Assembly (NCBI RefSeq): GCF_019059575.1
Contig: NW_024881668.1
Span: forward strand, 760,501 to 824,500
Source: Amphibalanus amphitrite
Lineage: Eukaryota; Arthropoda; Thecostraca; Balanomorpha; Balanidae
Direction of reading: 5' to 3'
DNA: 64,000 nt
Shown here: in pieces, positions 43,802 to 54,366 of the stretch
How positions within the stretch are numbered: the first letter of the stretch is position 1
Layout of the letters: each line of letters starts with the position of its first letter
Notes under the pieces: generated by a model
The model's input: only the letters and a program-made list of their open reading frames with translations
What the model was told of the DNA's origin: nothing
Databases searched by the model: none
Program-made: the position numbers and the translations under genes

Positions 43802-44249
43802 AGAACGAGAATGACGTCATATGCTTCCAGAACGACGAGGCGGACCAGTGGTTCGCGGAGCGGGCGGTGCCGCTGGAGCCAGTTCGAGACCCCAGGATGC
43901 ATCTGGTCTTGGGTGACTCAGTCGCGGAAAGGTCCAGACTGGGGCTCCGTCACGGATTTGACCTGCAGCCGTGCGTGCGAGGGCGCGGCGTGGCTGACGG
44001 TCCTCAACAACATCGAGACCGACATCAGCGCATGGCAGGTGGCGGCCGCCGCAAGCGGTGAGCGCCTCGGCAGCGCGTTCATCTGGCTGAACGGAGCTGA
44101 GCTGTACACCCGGTACACGCAAATGTCCTCCTTCAGCGCAGCGGATTTAGGCAGCATCGGGGAGCACGCTACCCGCGTCATCGGTCGCCTCCTGGACATG
44201 GCCGAAAACGTGTGCGTCCTCGGGCCCCCTGCCGAGGCCGACATAATAC
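43802..44249 (+). pseudogene. SGNH-hydrolase-like exon, frameshifted
   Basis: Bounded by a good acceptor (CATTTCAG) and donor (ATAC|GTGAGT). The first frame has DPRMHLVLGDSVAERSRL, where LGDS resembles the catalytic serine block of SGNH/GDSL esterases. From about 43940 another frame gives AAWLTVLNNIETDISAW, then SAFIWLNGAELYTRY, in the place where the GxND block is expected, and VCVLGPP. SGNH-like domains occur in host enzymes and in some retroelements. With a lost frame and an altered third block it is probably inactive; family placement is tentative. Confidence 0.4.
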
Positions 44250-46004
44250 GTGAGTGTCGAAATATCAAGTTTGAGAGATGCGCAGCAAGCAAGAAATCGG
44301 CTACGCGACAACTTTGAGGCAACCAACTGTTGCAGAAAAGCACAGGCGGTCACAGCTGTCATTCATGAAGAAGCCGATCGGTTCTGGCTACATGGTGCCC
44401 ACTGGACGACCCGACCACGCAGCTTCCAACCGACCTACCCGAACGTCCTCCTCAGTCCAGTCCAATCAGCCGCCTCTCGGAGTGATGCCCTTCAGTGACC
44501 GACAACGTCCCAAGGTATGCCGTGCACATATTTACTCCGGAGCCGCCGCCAGAGCGGACCGCCCGTGGCCAAACAAGCCAGTACACCTCTGCATGGAGTC
44601 CAGCTCTCTGTAACGTGCACGCACGGTCAATGATTTTTGAAACAGCCATCCGAGAGCGGTTGGTTCGCTGCATGTTAGCGAGCGAGCCGGCGGTTCTCCG
44701 GTACCAGCTGCACTGACACGCAGGCGTGCTAGCCGACATCGCAGGTAGGTAACCGCAGGTTGTTTCTTCATTAGATTGGTTCGCTGCATGTTGGCGAGCG
44801 AGTCGGCGGCGGTTCACAGGTCCCCGCTGCACTGACACACAGGAGTGCTAGCTGACATCGCAGGTAAGTATACCCGGTTGATGCTGCAATCAATGTGTCG
44901 TGAGATGACAAGTGTGTCAAAAGCCCGCCTGAAAAAGCAGGTCCGAAAGCTAGTCCAGGTCCGAGAAAGCAGGTCCGAAGCTACAGCGTCGCTAGTGTGA
45001 CCTCACACGGCGAATGTTGGCCGCCTGAAGGGCAGCCACGTGGCGCCGCTCGGCTGGGAAAGGGGCGGCGCCCGAAGGATTGCGGAGGAGCCACGGCGCC
45101 TGCAAAGCGCCGCCGATGCCTGACTGGCAACGTTAGCGCTAACGTGCCGAATGCGAAAGGACATGGTGCTTGGCATTGATACGTGACTTCTCTACCAACT
45201 GGTGATTTGTATTGGCGTGTATTTGCATAGATAGCACGTGGCTTATCTGCTGGATATGCTGCTGGCTTATAACCTTTTATGAAACTGTTCGGCTGTGTTC
45301 ATATGCATTGCTGTACAACTGCAACTGTACAAATACTGCATGTCTTGTGCGTTCGTGAAAGCATGCATGTTATGCTGGATATGCACCATGGAAGCAACTT
45401 TTATGAAAGTGTTCGGCTGTGTTCATATGCATTGCTTTACAACTGCGACTGTACAAATACTGCATATCTTGTAGGTACGTTTATCTGATCGATGAATTAA
45501 TACAGGAATCCGTTGTCATTCGGGTGTGTTTCGTAATAGCTCTTCCAACTTTGACGAATATCGACAGTGCCATAACAAAATGGGTAATTCGTGTACAGAC
45601 TGCAACCAAACTGGTACAAGTTCTTTTACAACATATTCCTTAATCAGATGAATACTTTTCATAGATTTTTGGGCGTACGCTATCGGCGTGCAAACGAAGG
45701 GGGCCAAAAATGCGCGTCTACGACCGACGTCTTTAATTGAAAACGGACGTCGTGGGAATCTAACCACCCTTCTCTCGATTACCAGACCGAGACTTTAACC
45801 ACTCGGCTACGGCGACTCGTGATCATCATCTTTCAACTTTGCAAAACGTTACAACTCAAATCTGCCTCAATGCATGCATTATCGCGTTGGATGGCTGTGA
45901 CGTCACACTAGAGATGTCGATAGTTGGATAGCCGATTCGTGTAACACAGTTAGCGAATACGCGACCCGCGAAGTCCCTGGACCAGTCACGCTCGTCCCCG
46001 GACC
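44250..46004. repeat. Low-copy region with two local tandem duplications
   Basis: A 90-base unit is duplicated at 44660-44744 and 44776-44863 (both start TTGGTTCGCTGCATGTT and both end GACATCGCAG followed by GTAGGT or GTAAGT, i.e. a duplicated splice-donor-like end). A second, 124-period duplication lies at 45275-45356 and 45400-45480 (GTTCGGCTGTGTTCATATGC). 44990-45170 is GC-rich. No gene is recognised in this stretch. Confidence 0.8.
45746..45816 (-). tRNA. tRNA-like sequence, possibly a SINE head
   Basis: On the minus strand a box-A-like TAGCCGAGTGGTTAAAG (45809-45793) and a box-B-like GGTTAGATTCCC (45764-45753) are about 28 bases apart, with a TCTCG/CGAGA stem between. Box A fits Ser/Leu-type tRNAs, but box B has A where C is usual (GGTTCGATTCC) and the acceptor stem pairs only weakly. 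A tRNA pseudogene or a tRNA-derived SINE is more likely than a working tRNA. Confidence 0.45.
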
Positions 46005-46730
46005 ATGGCTTCCAAGCCACCGGACGATGCAGCAAGTGGATCCAAGCCACCCGCGACATCCGTCGCTCCGGCAGCGACCTCCAACCCCACCAAAGCCAAA
46101 GTCAGCGCAGTCCCAGTCAGTGCAGCGCTCATGCAGCTACTCATCGGCGGCAGCTTCGCCTTCTGGGCGGCGCAGCGCTGCGCTCTCGGACCAACGGCGG
46201 ACCATCACCGGCTCCCTCCAACTGGTGAGGGAGCACCTAACATCCCTCCTGATGGCCTCCTGTGAGGAGCTTTGGGACCTGGAAATCCTGCTGGAAGGCG
46301 AGACGGAGCCGTTCTCAGAGCGCAAGCTGCGGCTCCGTCTGGGACGGCTGCTCCTCCGGCTGGCTGTGTTTGAAGGTATCCGTCTCCGCACCACGGCTCC
46401 CTGCTGGGCGAGCTGGTGGAGTTACGCCGTCCCCCGCCTGGTCCGCGCGTCCCCCACCTGCTCCAGTGGTACCACCACATGTACTCGGGGACACACCAAC
46501 AGCAGTGCTACCTGTACATGGCCTGGAGCGTGGTGAACCCGACTTATCTGGCGGGCGGCGAGCCGATGACGTCACCAGTCGGTGACGCCGTCACGCTCGA
46601 CGTGACGCCGCTCACTCGGCTCCTCACCGACTCTGACCTGCAGTCCCTGCTGGGTAACCCGGCTGCGGTGGCCGCCTGGTGGTGCTGGCAGCGTGCCGGG
46701 CCGAGCTACTGCTGCGGGCCGAGCTGCTAG
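46005..46730 (+). pseudogene. Unrecognised protein, three-frame ORF
   Basis: ATG at 46005 sits in a good context (GACCATGG). The frame starts MASKPPDDAASGSKPP, continues ALMQLLIGGSFAFWAAQ, then shifts near 46170 into SDQRRTITGSLQLVREHLTS and LLEGETEPFSERKLRLRLGR, and near 46385 into LLGELVELRRPPPGP, HLLQWYHHMYSGTHQQQ and YLYMAWSVVNPTYL. The three segments read like one helical protein interrupted by two indels. No domain recognised; a retroelement gag is possible because the neighbours are retroelement remnants. Confidence 0.4.
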
Positions 46731-46919
46731 TTACTGCAGGCCCTCAGTGAGGCCGTGCCGCGGAAGATGAACTGGTGGCGAGAGAGGGACCGGAAGGAGA
46801 AGCAGAACCGGGAGGGGAACTTCGGACCATTGAACACCTACCAGCGATGCCGGGAGGGGTTAACAAAACTGGTGTGGGTCGTACTGCGGAGGTTGTACCT
46901 ACTGCATTAGGAGCTGACC

Positions 46920-47180
46920 ATGGGCATGCTGGCAGCCGGTGCTGGCCGGGTAATCGTGATGCCGCTCCCGCCGCGTTCTCGCCTTCGGGCCCGTGATGTA
47001 TTGGTTACGGTGTACCGGCGCAGGCGGCGACTGTCGAACCAGGTGCTGCGACGACAGTTCTCCCGCCCCAGCGCCAACCCCGAAGTCACGTTCGAACAGT
47101 TCACGCTTGCAGATGACTTCCTTGGCCCCGATGGAGTGCACCGTCAGCTGCGCGATGGCAGGCCCTGGCGAAGGCGATGA
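46920..47180 (+). CDS. Small unrecognised ORF
   Basis: 86 codons with RLRARDVLVTVYRRRRRLSN and VTFEQFTLADDFLGPDGVHR. No family recognised. It follows the previous frameshifted protein and may belong to the same remnant. Further right, 47295-47350 shares a segment (CGCATACCTCACATAT) with 62230-62275. Confidence 0.25.
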   Translation: MGMLAAGAGRVIVMPLPPRSRLRARDVLVTVYRRRRRLSNQVLRRQFSRPSANPEVTFEQFTLADDFLGPDGVHRQLRDGRPWRRR

Positions 47181-47495
47181 CCAATATGTTCCGCGACGCA
47201 CAAGTCGCCAGGCTTTTTCACATGTCCGTCCCCAGAGCCAGCACTCATGATGCTTTTTGTGTGTCCCGCTGCACCTGCGTGACGATCCCAGCTCTTGCTG
47301 TTTCCTAATCGCATACCTCACATATGTTACTTTGTGTTCTCGTCTGACAATACGCGGCTAGGCGATCCCTCGTTGACGTTGAAAATTGGTCACACCGTCA
47401 GCAAGGTGTTGACGACCTCAAGGGAGCTGGATGAAGTTTATTTTTACCAACCTTTTTGCTTATCATTTTTGGAGTTAAGCACAAAGGCTGGATGT

Positions 47496-47553
47496 ATTTA
47501 TTTATTTATTTGATAATTATGAGCCATCTAAAATTATCAAATAAATAAATAAA
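47496..47553. repeat. AT-rich hairpin
   Basis: TATTTATTTATTTGATAATT and its complement AATTATCAAATAAATAAATA flank the loop ATGAGCCATCTAA. About 20-base arms. Confidence 0.85.
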
Positions 47554-47732
47554 AACAGTTGATGGATTGGGTGGCTACATGTGGCTCTTCGCCAAAATGC
47601 AGAAGGCCACCAGTCTCTCCCAGCTATATCATGGCTCCGAAAAAAAATTCCGTCTAATGGCGCTGTCGAAGAAACAGCAGTGGATGCTCGGTGACGTAAA
47701 CTTTGCTTTGATTACTTGTTTTAACACTATTC

Positions 47733-48761
47733 TTGCATTTACCAGTCCGGTGCAGTAGTGAGGGCCCTGAAACCACAACGCCCAGCCCATCGTGTCTAGT
47801 GGAAATCGCCAATGCAGCCGATGATCCTGCTTCGGACCAAGAGGAAGAACTCTATGCGGTATCTGACGAGCAGGCACCACAGACCTCTCAGATGCACTGT
47901 CCTTTCCCAAATGCAGCCGATGATCCTGCTTCGGACCAAGAGGAAGAACTCTATGCGGTATCAGACGAGCAGGCACCACAGACCTCTCAGATACACTGTC
48001 CTCTCCCAAATGCAGCCGATGATCCTGCTTCGGACCAAGAGGAAGAACTCTATGCGGTATCAGACGATCAGGTCCAACAGACCTCTCAGATACACTGTCC
48101 TTTCCCAAATGCAGCCGATGATCCTGCTTCGGACCAAGAGGAAGAACTCTATGCGGTATCAGACGAGCAGGCACCACAGACCTCTCAGATGCACTGTCCT
48201 TTCCTAAATGCAGCCGATGATCCTGCTTCGGACCAAGAGGAAGAACTCTATGCGGTATCAGACGAGCAGGCCCAACAGATCTCTCAGATGCACTGTCCTT
48301 TCCCAAATGTAGCCGATGATCCTGCTTCAGACCAAGAGGAAGAACTCTATGCGGTATCAGACGATCAGGTCCAACAGACCTCTCAGATGCACTGTCCTTT
48401 CCCAAATGCAGCCGATGATCCTGCTTCGGACCAAGAGGAAGAACTCTATGCGGTATCAGACGAGCAGGCACCACAGATCTCTCAGATGCACTATCATTTC
48501 CCAAATGTAGCCGATGATCCTGCTTCGGACCAAGAGGAAGAACTCTATGCGGTATCAGACGATCAGGTCCAACAGACCTCTCAGATGCACTGTCCTTTCC
48601 CAAATGCAGCCGATGATCCTGCTTCGGACCAAGAGGAAGAACTGTCTGCGGTTTATTGTAACTGTGCGCGTGTCTCCGATGCCACGCGCTGCTTCCGTTG
48701 CCAAATGTTCGGCCACAGCGAGGGCAACAGCCAAGGTAAGCTAGTGTGCGTCCCAAAATGA
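47733..48761 (+). CDS. 33-residue tandem-repeat ORF ending in a zinc knuckle
   Basis: 342 codons: a short start, eight complete and one partial acidic 33-residue repeats (core NAADDPASDQEEELYAVSD, variable EQAPQT or DQVQQT, then SQMHCPFP), then CNCARVSDATRCFRCQMFG with HSEGN, a CCHC knuckle like that of LINE ORF1 proteins. Repeat copies alternate between the EQAP and DQVQ types, suggesting larger duplications. The antisense strand is also open for 390 codons (48801-47629), which follows from the period being a multiple of three. Whether this is translated is unknown; the knuckle end points to a mobile-element origin. Confidence 0.4.
   Translation: MHLPVRCSSEGPETTTPSPSCLVEIANAADDPASDQEEELYAVSDEQAPQTSQMHCPFPNAADDPASDQEEELYAVSDEQAPQTSQIHCPLPNAADDPASDQEEELYAVSDDQVQQTSQIHCPFPNAADDPASDQEEELYAVSDEQAPQTSQMHCPFLNAADDPASDQEEELYAVSDEQAQQISQMHCPFPNVADDPASDQEEELYAVSDDQVQQTSQMHCPFPNAADDPASDQEEELYAVSDEQAPQISQMHYHFPNVADDPASDQEEELYAVSDDQVQQTSQMHCPFPNAADDPASDQEEELSAVYCNCARVSDATRCFRCQMFGHSEGNSQGKLVCVPK
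47810..48650 (+). repeat. 99-base minisatellite, about 8.5 copies
   Basis: Units start GCAGCCGATGATCCTGCTTC and are more than 90 percent alike by eye. Period 99 keeps one reading frame through the array. Variation is concentrated in the last third of each unit. Confidence 0.96.
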
Positions 48762-48990
48762 CGCCCAACCAAGACAGTCGCTCGGGGACCCCTCGATGCA
48801 TTCACTGCAGAGAGGTATGGGGGGGGGGGGGGGGGCTCACTCCGCGAATGATAGGTCCTCCCCTACATGAGCCGAGGAGAAAGAGACAAGCATCATCAAT
48901 AGCACCAGAAATCTGTCGTTCAAAGATACATCGGAGATGCATAGCCCAAGCCACCCAAAGACCTTGTATGCCCAGAAGGTGAAAGAAACA
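48650..48990 (+). pseudogene. LINE ORF1 relic (zinc knuckles to NLSF motif)
   Basis: Three frames in turn give RCFRCQMFGHSEGN, then SGTPRCIHC, then STRNLSFKDTSEMHSPSHPK followed by TLYAQKVK. The same order (CYRCQRFGHTKDN, TPRCVNC, ATRNLSFKEAREVYNQNHPK) occurs in the intact LINE ORF1 at 21425-23188. A G tract at 48825-48837 lies in the damaged part. Confidence 0.8.
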
Positions 48991-49474
48991 AACTCTTGTA
49001 ATGTCAGCGCGGCCTGGGTAGGTCCCAGGAGCAGCCGCCGCCACGAAACGGGGCCGGCCTCTACCCCGAGCCGGCCACGTCACGTGGTTTCGCCTCGGAC
49101 CGCTTAAAACGTAGCGCTCGCCGTCTATCGGGGCGCTTCGTGGCTGGCGACGTTCGAGGTAGGTGTCTGCTCCTGCTTTTTGGCTAGGGGGTTGAATTCC
49201 CTCTCCGAGGATTGTCTTCAAAATTTTAGTTGCGCGTGTAGGTACTTAACAATAGCAGTCTGTTTGCAATGTCTTGGCTTCGTGTTTTCTTGAATAATAA
49301 CGTCGGTAAAATTGTAACATATCTTTTACTGCGAAGAGCCGGGAGTATGGGAATATTTGACGGAGACGTTAAATCATACACGGTTCACCGTTCATATTTG
49401 GCTTAACCGGAATTAGCTGTTAAAGGGCCTGAGAACTGACACCAACCCGAGGGGACCGCTACCCACCGAGTGGT
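48991..49474. other. Unassigned stretch
   Basis: A GC-rich 170 bases (49010-49180) is followed by AT-rich sequence. No gene or LTR recognised next to the retroelement that begins at 49475. Confidence 0.5.
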
Positions 49475-51910
49475 TCAAAAGGCGCAGCATCCCACTGGTA
49501 CCAGAACCGATCGATTGTTGTGCACTGCCGAGTTCATAGCCATCATACAAGGCGGCACGTACAAATCCCAATCGGTTTGTCCAGAGGAAACGTATTTTGC
49601 AAGAATATCTGCAATCACTCGGTGGGTGCGCTCGATCTTGCCCTGACTGGCAGGGTGGTAATGAGTGTTAGTACGAGCATCTACCCCGAGTAGCTGGTAA
49701 ACTTGGGTCATGACTTCTCCGATAAACTCCTTTCCAGAGTCTGAAGCTATCTGACTACATCCGTGTCTGAAGAAAATGCGGCGAGTGAGCGCAGCGGCTA
49801 CCTCTCGCGCCGATCGGTTTGGTAGCGGAATGAGTTCCACCCACCGAGTAAAACAGCAAATGGCGGTGAGAAGCACCGAGTTTCCCCGTGCTGTCACAGG
49901 GAGACCGGTTAGAAAGTCGATGCTGACCTTTCGAAATGGCCGCGTGGCCTGATAGTTCTCCTGGACTGGTGCTCGACCCCTGTGCCCGGTGTTGCGCTTC
50001 TGGCATTCCAAACAGCCTTTCACGTAATGGTGAGTGTCGCTCTCCATTCCAGCCCAGTGGTATTTCTGTTTGAGCATTTTGGCCATTGTTCGGGAATTCC
50101 GATGACCACCTGCTGGGGCTGAGTGATACCCCTTGAGTAGGACGGAACGCCAGGCCAGGGGGATTACTCGGCGTTGTTTCTCATTGACGTTTGAGTACAC
50201 CAGCACGCCATCGCCATTGAGGGTGTACCCGGGGTGACGAAAGGGCCCATGGCTTTTATGGTCCTCACGTATTTTTTTGATAATTGCCCCCAGCTCTTTG
50301 TCCTTTTGCTGCTCTTTTATCCATTCCGTCAGGGAGAAGGGTAAAAGACCAGTTTCCAGAACTGCATACACTGGGTTCTTTGGCTCGTCCATATCAATGT
50401 CTACTTGGAGTCCTGCCTGCGTCTTTGCCGTGTTCCAGGATACCCGAGATAGACCGTCGGCATGCGACAGTTTTGTACCGGGCACATGCTGAATGGTGAA
50501 GTCGAAATCAAGAAGCTGAATGGCGTCCCTAGTCAGCCGAGCGGATGATGTTTTGGGCTCTCGGACGGATTTCAGCAATTGAGTGACTGCCGAGTTGTCA
50601 CAATAGAGGGTGAAATGCCTCCCTTGCAGGTAATTTCGGAATTTGTCGGTAATCGCATAAACAACGGCGAGCGATTCTCGGACGTGTATGGGCTGATAGA
50701 CTTCCGAGGGAGTCAGCACACGGCTCGCATACGCGATAGGATGTGAACCATCCGGGAAAACTTGTTGCAAGACTGCTCCGATGGCCCGATCACTGGCGTC
50801 AGTGTACACTTCGAAGGGATATGAACCCGAGAAATCGGGAAATCGTAACACCGGGGTAGTGGTAAGAATGGATTTCAATGTCTTAAATGCCGTCTCACAA
50901 GATTGGTCGAATAAAAAGGGCACTTCCTTTTTCAGTAGACGCGTTAATGGCAGAGCGATTTTGGCATAGTTCGGAACGAATCGACGGTAAAAGGCCGTGA
51001 TTCCCAGGAAAGCGCGTACCTCAGTTTTGTTGGTCGGCTGATTTATGTTTGTGATGGCTGAAACCTTGCTCTCGTCTACTCGTATGCCTTCCGATGAGAT
51101 AACATGGCCCAGCAATTTTATCGAGCGCCTGAACAGTTGAGTTTTGCTAGGTTTGTACTTAACACCGTGTTCTTTCGCCAATTCGAACACTGCCCGGAGG
51201 GTCGTGAGGTGCTCGGATTCTTCTGGTGTGGCGCATATCAGGTCATCCAGGTAACATTTGACCTTCCCAGTTGCCAGCACGGGTCCGTAGATTTGGTCAA
51301 CCACTCGTTGCAGGGTTTCACTGGAGCTTTTCAGGCCCATAAGTACCACATTGGGCGTGAAGTCCCCCAACTCGGTGGTAAATGACGCGTATTTAGCGCA
51401 CTCGGGCTGGATACGCAGTTGCCAAAAGGATTTTGACATGTCCATCGACGAGAACCATCCTTTATGCCGCCCCAAATCCTCCAAAACCCGGAGCATGTTG
51501 GGCAGAGGGTATCGAATGGGCTCAGTGATGGAGTTTAACTTGACGAATGAATGTACTAGCCGATATTGGTCAGTTTCAGAGGTAGCTCCTGCCTTTTTGA
51601 CAAGCATCACTGGGGAGCGATAACCGTCATAGGCGGGCTGAATCAGGCCATGTTTCAACATTAGCTCCAACTGACGGTGAAGCTCCTGTCGTTCAAATTC
51701 GGAGCTCCGGAATGGACGACAGTACACGGGCGCCGCATTGGGCTTGAGACGAATGGTGTGAGTTGCGATTTGGATTTTTCCGAGGTCAAATTCGTGAGAA
51801 GCAAATATGCTCTCGAATTCGCACAACAATGATTCCAATTTTTGGCGAAGTTCATCCTCGACGTGACTGAGAGAAAAATTTCGCAGGAAGGCTTCCCGTG
51901 ATGACCACAA
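49475..51910 (-). pseudogene. Ty3/gypsy-like pol: RT, RNase H, integrase
   Basis: 811 codons. RT: VYCRPFRSSEFERQEL, YRSPVMLVKKAG, FSSMDMSKSFWQL, VKCYLDDLICATPEE and LLGHVISSEGIRV. RNase H: FEVYTDASDRAIGAVLQQ, HVRESLAVVYAI and HADGLSRV. Integrase: an H-H-C-C zinc site (GYHSAPAGGHRNS...CLECQK), then a core with acidic residues in VSIDFLTG, IASDSGKEFIG and GKIERTHR. It would copy and integrate the element. The frame ends soon after the core (HNNRSVLVPVGCCAF), so the C-terminal integrase region is missing. No LTR is seen, so the copy looks incomplete. Confidence 0.93.
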
Positions 51911-52470
51911 AATGAGGGAGATGGATGGAAGGGCCTTCCATCCATCTCCCTTTGTTTTGGATCATCTTCGGTGCCCTTTTCCCTAGTGACGGGCGAGTTT
52001 TCGAAAGACACGGTCGCTATCTCTCCTTCATAGTGGACTGTGGTGCCCAAAATGGAGCCGGTGGCTACTTTCACCGGGTCCTCCGACGGGTTGAGGACTG
52101 GTATCTGGAAATACCCGCTCTCACCCGTCTCTACTATGGCTGCGTCGATCGTCAAGTCCGGACAGGCGAATTTCTCCGTCGGGAGGGGAGAAAACTCGAC
52201 GAGTTGGTTACCGGCATGTAGGAGGTCAGATTTCACCGTCAGCAGAACGGTTTCTCTAGGACCAATTGTCACGTTTTGTATGGCGGCAACGGCACGGGGA
52301 CCGTTGTACCCCCCGCATTTCGAGGTGATCGGAATGCGCTCTGTGCCAATTTGTACGCACTCCTCGGCAGCACGTAAAATGAGATTGGCCCTGCGGATGA
52401 AGTCTATACCCAGTATGCAATCGTATGGCATTCCCATTATGACTTGGACATTGGAGATATACCAAAACAT
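51911..52470 (-). pseudogene. Ty3/gypsy-like protease and linker
   Basis: The frame reads MPYDCILGIDFIRRANLIL, the C-terminal signature of retropepsins (ILG.DFL), then a linker typical of the protease-RT junction. The catalytic DSG part upstream is absent; sequence of another kind begins at about 52473. The join to RT needs a frame change at about 51910, at a 17-base palindrome. Confidence 0.8.
51916..51950. repeat. Perfect 17-base palindrome at the protease-RT frame change
   Basis: GGGAGATGGATGGAAGG, one base, then its exact complement. It lies within a few bases of the point where the protease frame gives way to the RT frame. It could be a duplication scar, an assembly artefact or a frameshift-stimulating hairpin. 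Confidence 0.95.
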
Positions 52471-52472
52471 AA

Positions 52473-53006
52473 GGAGCTAATCTCCAAGTTTCTCTGCACA
52501 ACCATACGCACCTCCCCTTCCCGACAAATGACTCATTTTGGATCTACAATGTGTCTAACCTGGACCTGTCGGCCAACCCGGAGCTGCTCCCCCGAGTGAA
52601 AGCTGCCTTGAAGGCATCGACCCAGCTGTCAATGCCAATACAACAATTTCAATCAACACTTGAGAAAATCAACAATGACCTGAACCATGATGTTGTCACC
52701 CACTTCCTACACTGCCACTCGGCAACGCCGCACGTCGGCACTCTCGTCACAGTGATATTGCTTATCGCATTCACACTGATTGCGTACAAATGCCTAAAAT
52801 GCTGCTGGCTCCGTTATCGCCGCGCTGCCCCAGGTGCCGACCTTCAAGCAATGCCAATGGTGACGTTCACCCCCTCTAGAGCGCCCATTGTCCACACCTC
52901 ACCTCCAGCCATAACCCTTCTACCCAACGACTCTCCACCCCCGTCTCCAGTGTCCCGTCCCTCGCGCCATCGTTCCCGCTCCAGACGAACTCGCACCTTG
53001 GCTTAA
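52473..53006 (+). pseudogene. Envelope-like C-terminus with membrane anchor
   Basis: Open from the stop at 52470 to 53006. Contains SNLDLSANPELLPRVKAALK, a heptad-like helix up to KINNDLNHDVV, a transmembrane span (LVTVILLIAFTLIAY) followed by KCLKCCWLRYRR, and a Pro/Ser/Arg-rich tail. This layout (coiled coil, single anchor, basic tail) suits the transmembrane subunit of retroelement envelope-like proteins, but could equally be a host type I membrane protein. Only the C-terminal part is present and it is opposite in strand to the neighbouring pol, so it does not belong to that copy as arranged. Confidence 0.35.
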
Positions 53007-53086
53007 GATCCTTTCCCCGGGTCATGACAGTCAAATCGTCCCAAACCTTTGAACTGAACACACCAGGTAACAACAAAGTAGAAATC

Positions 53087-53092
53087 TTTATT
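53087..53092 (-). terminator. AATAAA polyadenylation signal
   Basis: AATAAA on the minus strand about 115 bases after the stop of the two-exon membrane-protein model. Confidence 0.5.
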
Positions 53093-53205
53093 CCAGTAAC
53101 CCGTTAAACAAACCACAAATCAGGCACTGTTCGAGAGCTACTGTGTATCTGTCCATTCAGACAGATGTGTAGCTAGCGATGCGAGTAGAGCCATGCCAAC
53201 GTCGT

Positions 53206-53789
53206 TTATACGCGCAGAGCTTGCCGCAGCTGGGAGAGTAGAGAGGTCGTCTGATTTTGCAGAGCGAACTCCAAATCCATCGGACGCAATCCACGAGAGG
53301 TAGCACCTGCAGCTGCTGCCTCGATCCGCCCCACAGACGAATACTGGAAGGAAACCAGAGTGTGGTCAGGCAAAGGCTTCGTGCCTGTCCTATGGACCAG
53401 CTTTTCCCGCCCCCCTTGCGGCGGAGTTAATCCTGTCACATTCCTAGGAAATTGCTATTGTCACTATGATAACCAGGAACCGAACTAGCCCACAATGATG
53501 TAAACTATCCAAATCCTCAGGGTAACTATTCATGACCTCATTAGCATTGATCCCGCAAGGATCAGCATGGATGTGACATTGCAATACTACCCCAGGAATC
53601 ATATCAAATTATCCTACACAAAAAAAAAACCGCTGCAATTAACCGTGTACTCACCACATCATCCACGTCTTGCGTTACTTGCCAAAGCAAATGCAGCACT
53701 CCGGCCAAACCCAGCAGACCCAATAAGGCGCCCAGTACCACTATGGCGACAACGCAAGTGCGACACTCCATCCTGCTTCCTATCAGCAC
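53206..53789 (-). CDS. Small single-pass membrane protein, two-exon model
   Basis: Exon 1 (53789-53655) encodes MECRTCVVAIVVLGALLG and LLGLAGVLHLLWQVTQDVDD, an N-terminal hydrophobic span of about 22 residues, and ends GTG|GTGAGT in phase 0. Exon 2 (53464-53206) follows an AATAG acceptor in phase 0 and encodes QFPRNVTGLTPPQGG to the stop, with two N-glycosylation sequons (NVT, NQT). An AATAAA polyadenylation signal lies on the same strand at 53092-53087. Product about 131 residues, likely a signal-anchored protein with the C-terminus outside. Function unknown. Splice phase, sequons outside the membrane and the poly(A) signal agree with each other. Confidence 0.45.
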
Positions 53790-54366
53790 CGTTCCCCTTC
53801 AGCGACTGAAACGTCCGGCGGAAACGCAGATTCAGGCGAGGACCTCTGTCTCGCCCCAGTCGCGCCTCCCCGACACCCGAAACCGTCCCGGCCGACGAGC
53901 TGCCTCATTGACAAATAGTTGCCGTTTGTCAGCGTCCAGTTCTGGGCGGCCCAAATGTTCGGCAAAATCAACATATCTTTTATCCCTTTTTCCTGCGCCG
54001 TCGCACGGTGAGTAGGTACCTATAAGAATAATCAAGGGGCAGTAAAGATCGGACCAAGCCAAACGTAGAGAAATTGCTAGCTTATCAATAATCATTCTTA
54101 GCGTAACCTTTCCCGGCTGCCGTTTAAGCCTGTTATCGATCATCCCTGGGGTGCCCATCATTCACTACGTTCGGCAACAGGTCCAGGGGAAATTTCTTTT
54201 TCAGGTACCCATCTCGCCAATCTACATTCCCAGGCTATAATTAGTCATGTGCCTTGTATACATTTTTTTTCTAGCAAACGAGCACCAGCCCACAACTCTT
54301 ATCTGTTTTGTGTCCATGCATCCTGAAAATGTTGACGTGTCAAAAAAAATGTGCTTATCACTGTGT

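Noticed and set aside
45746-45816. Functional tRNA gene
   Set aside because: Box B is altered and the acceptor stem does not pair well; a SINE head or tRNA pseudogene is preferred.
47629-48801. 390-codon antisense frame over the 99-base repeat
   Set aside because: A repeat whose period is a multiple of three keeps any stop-free frame open; no domain or promoter supports it.
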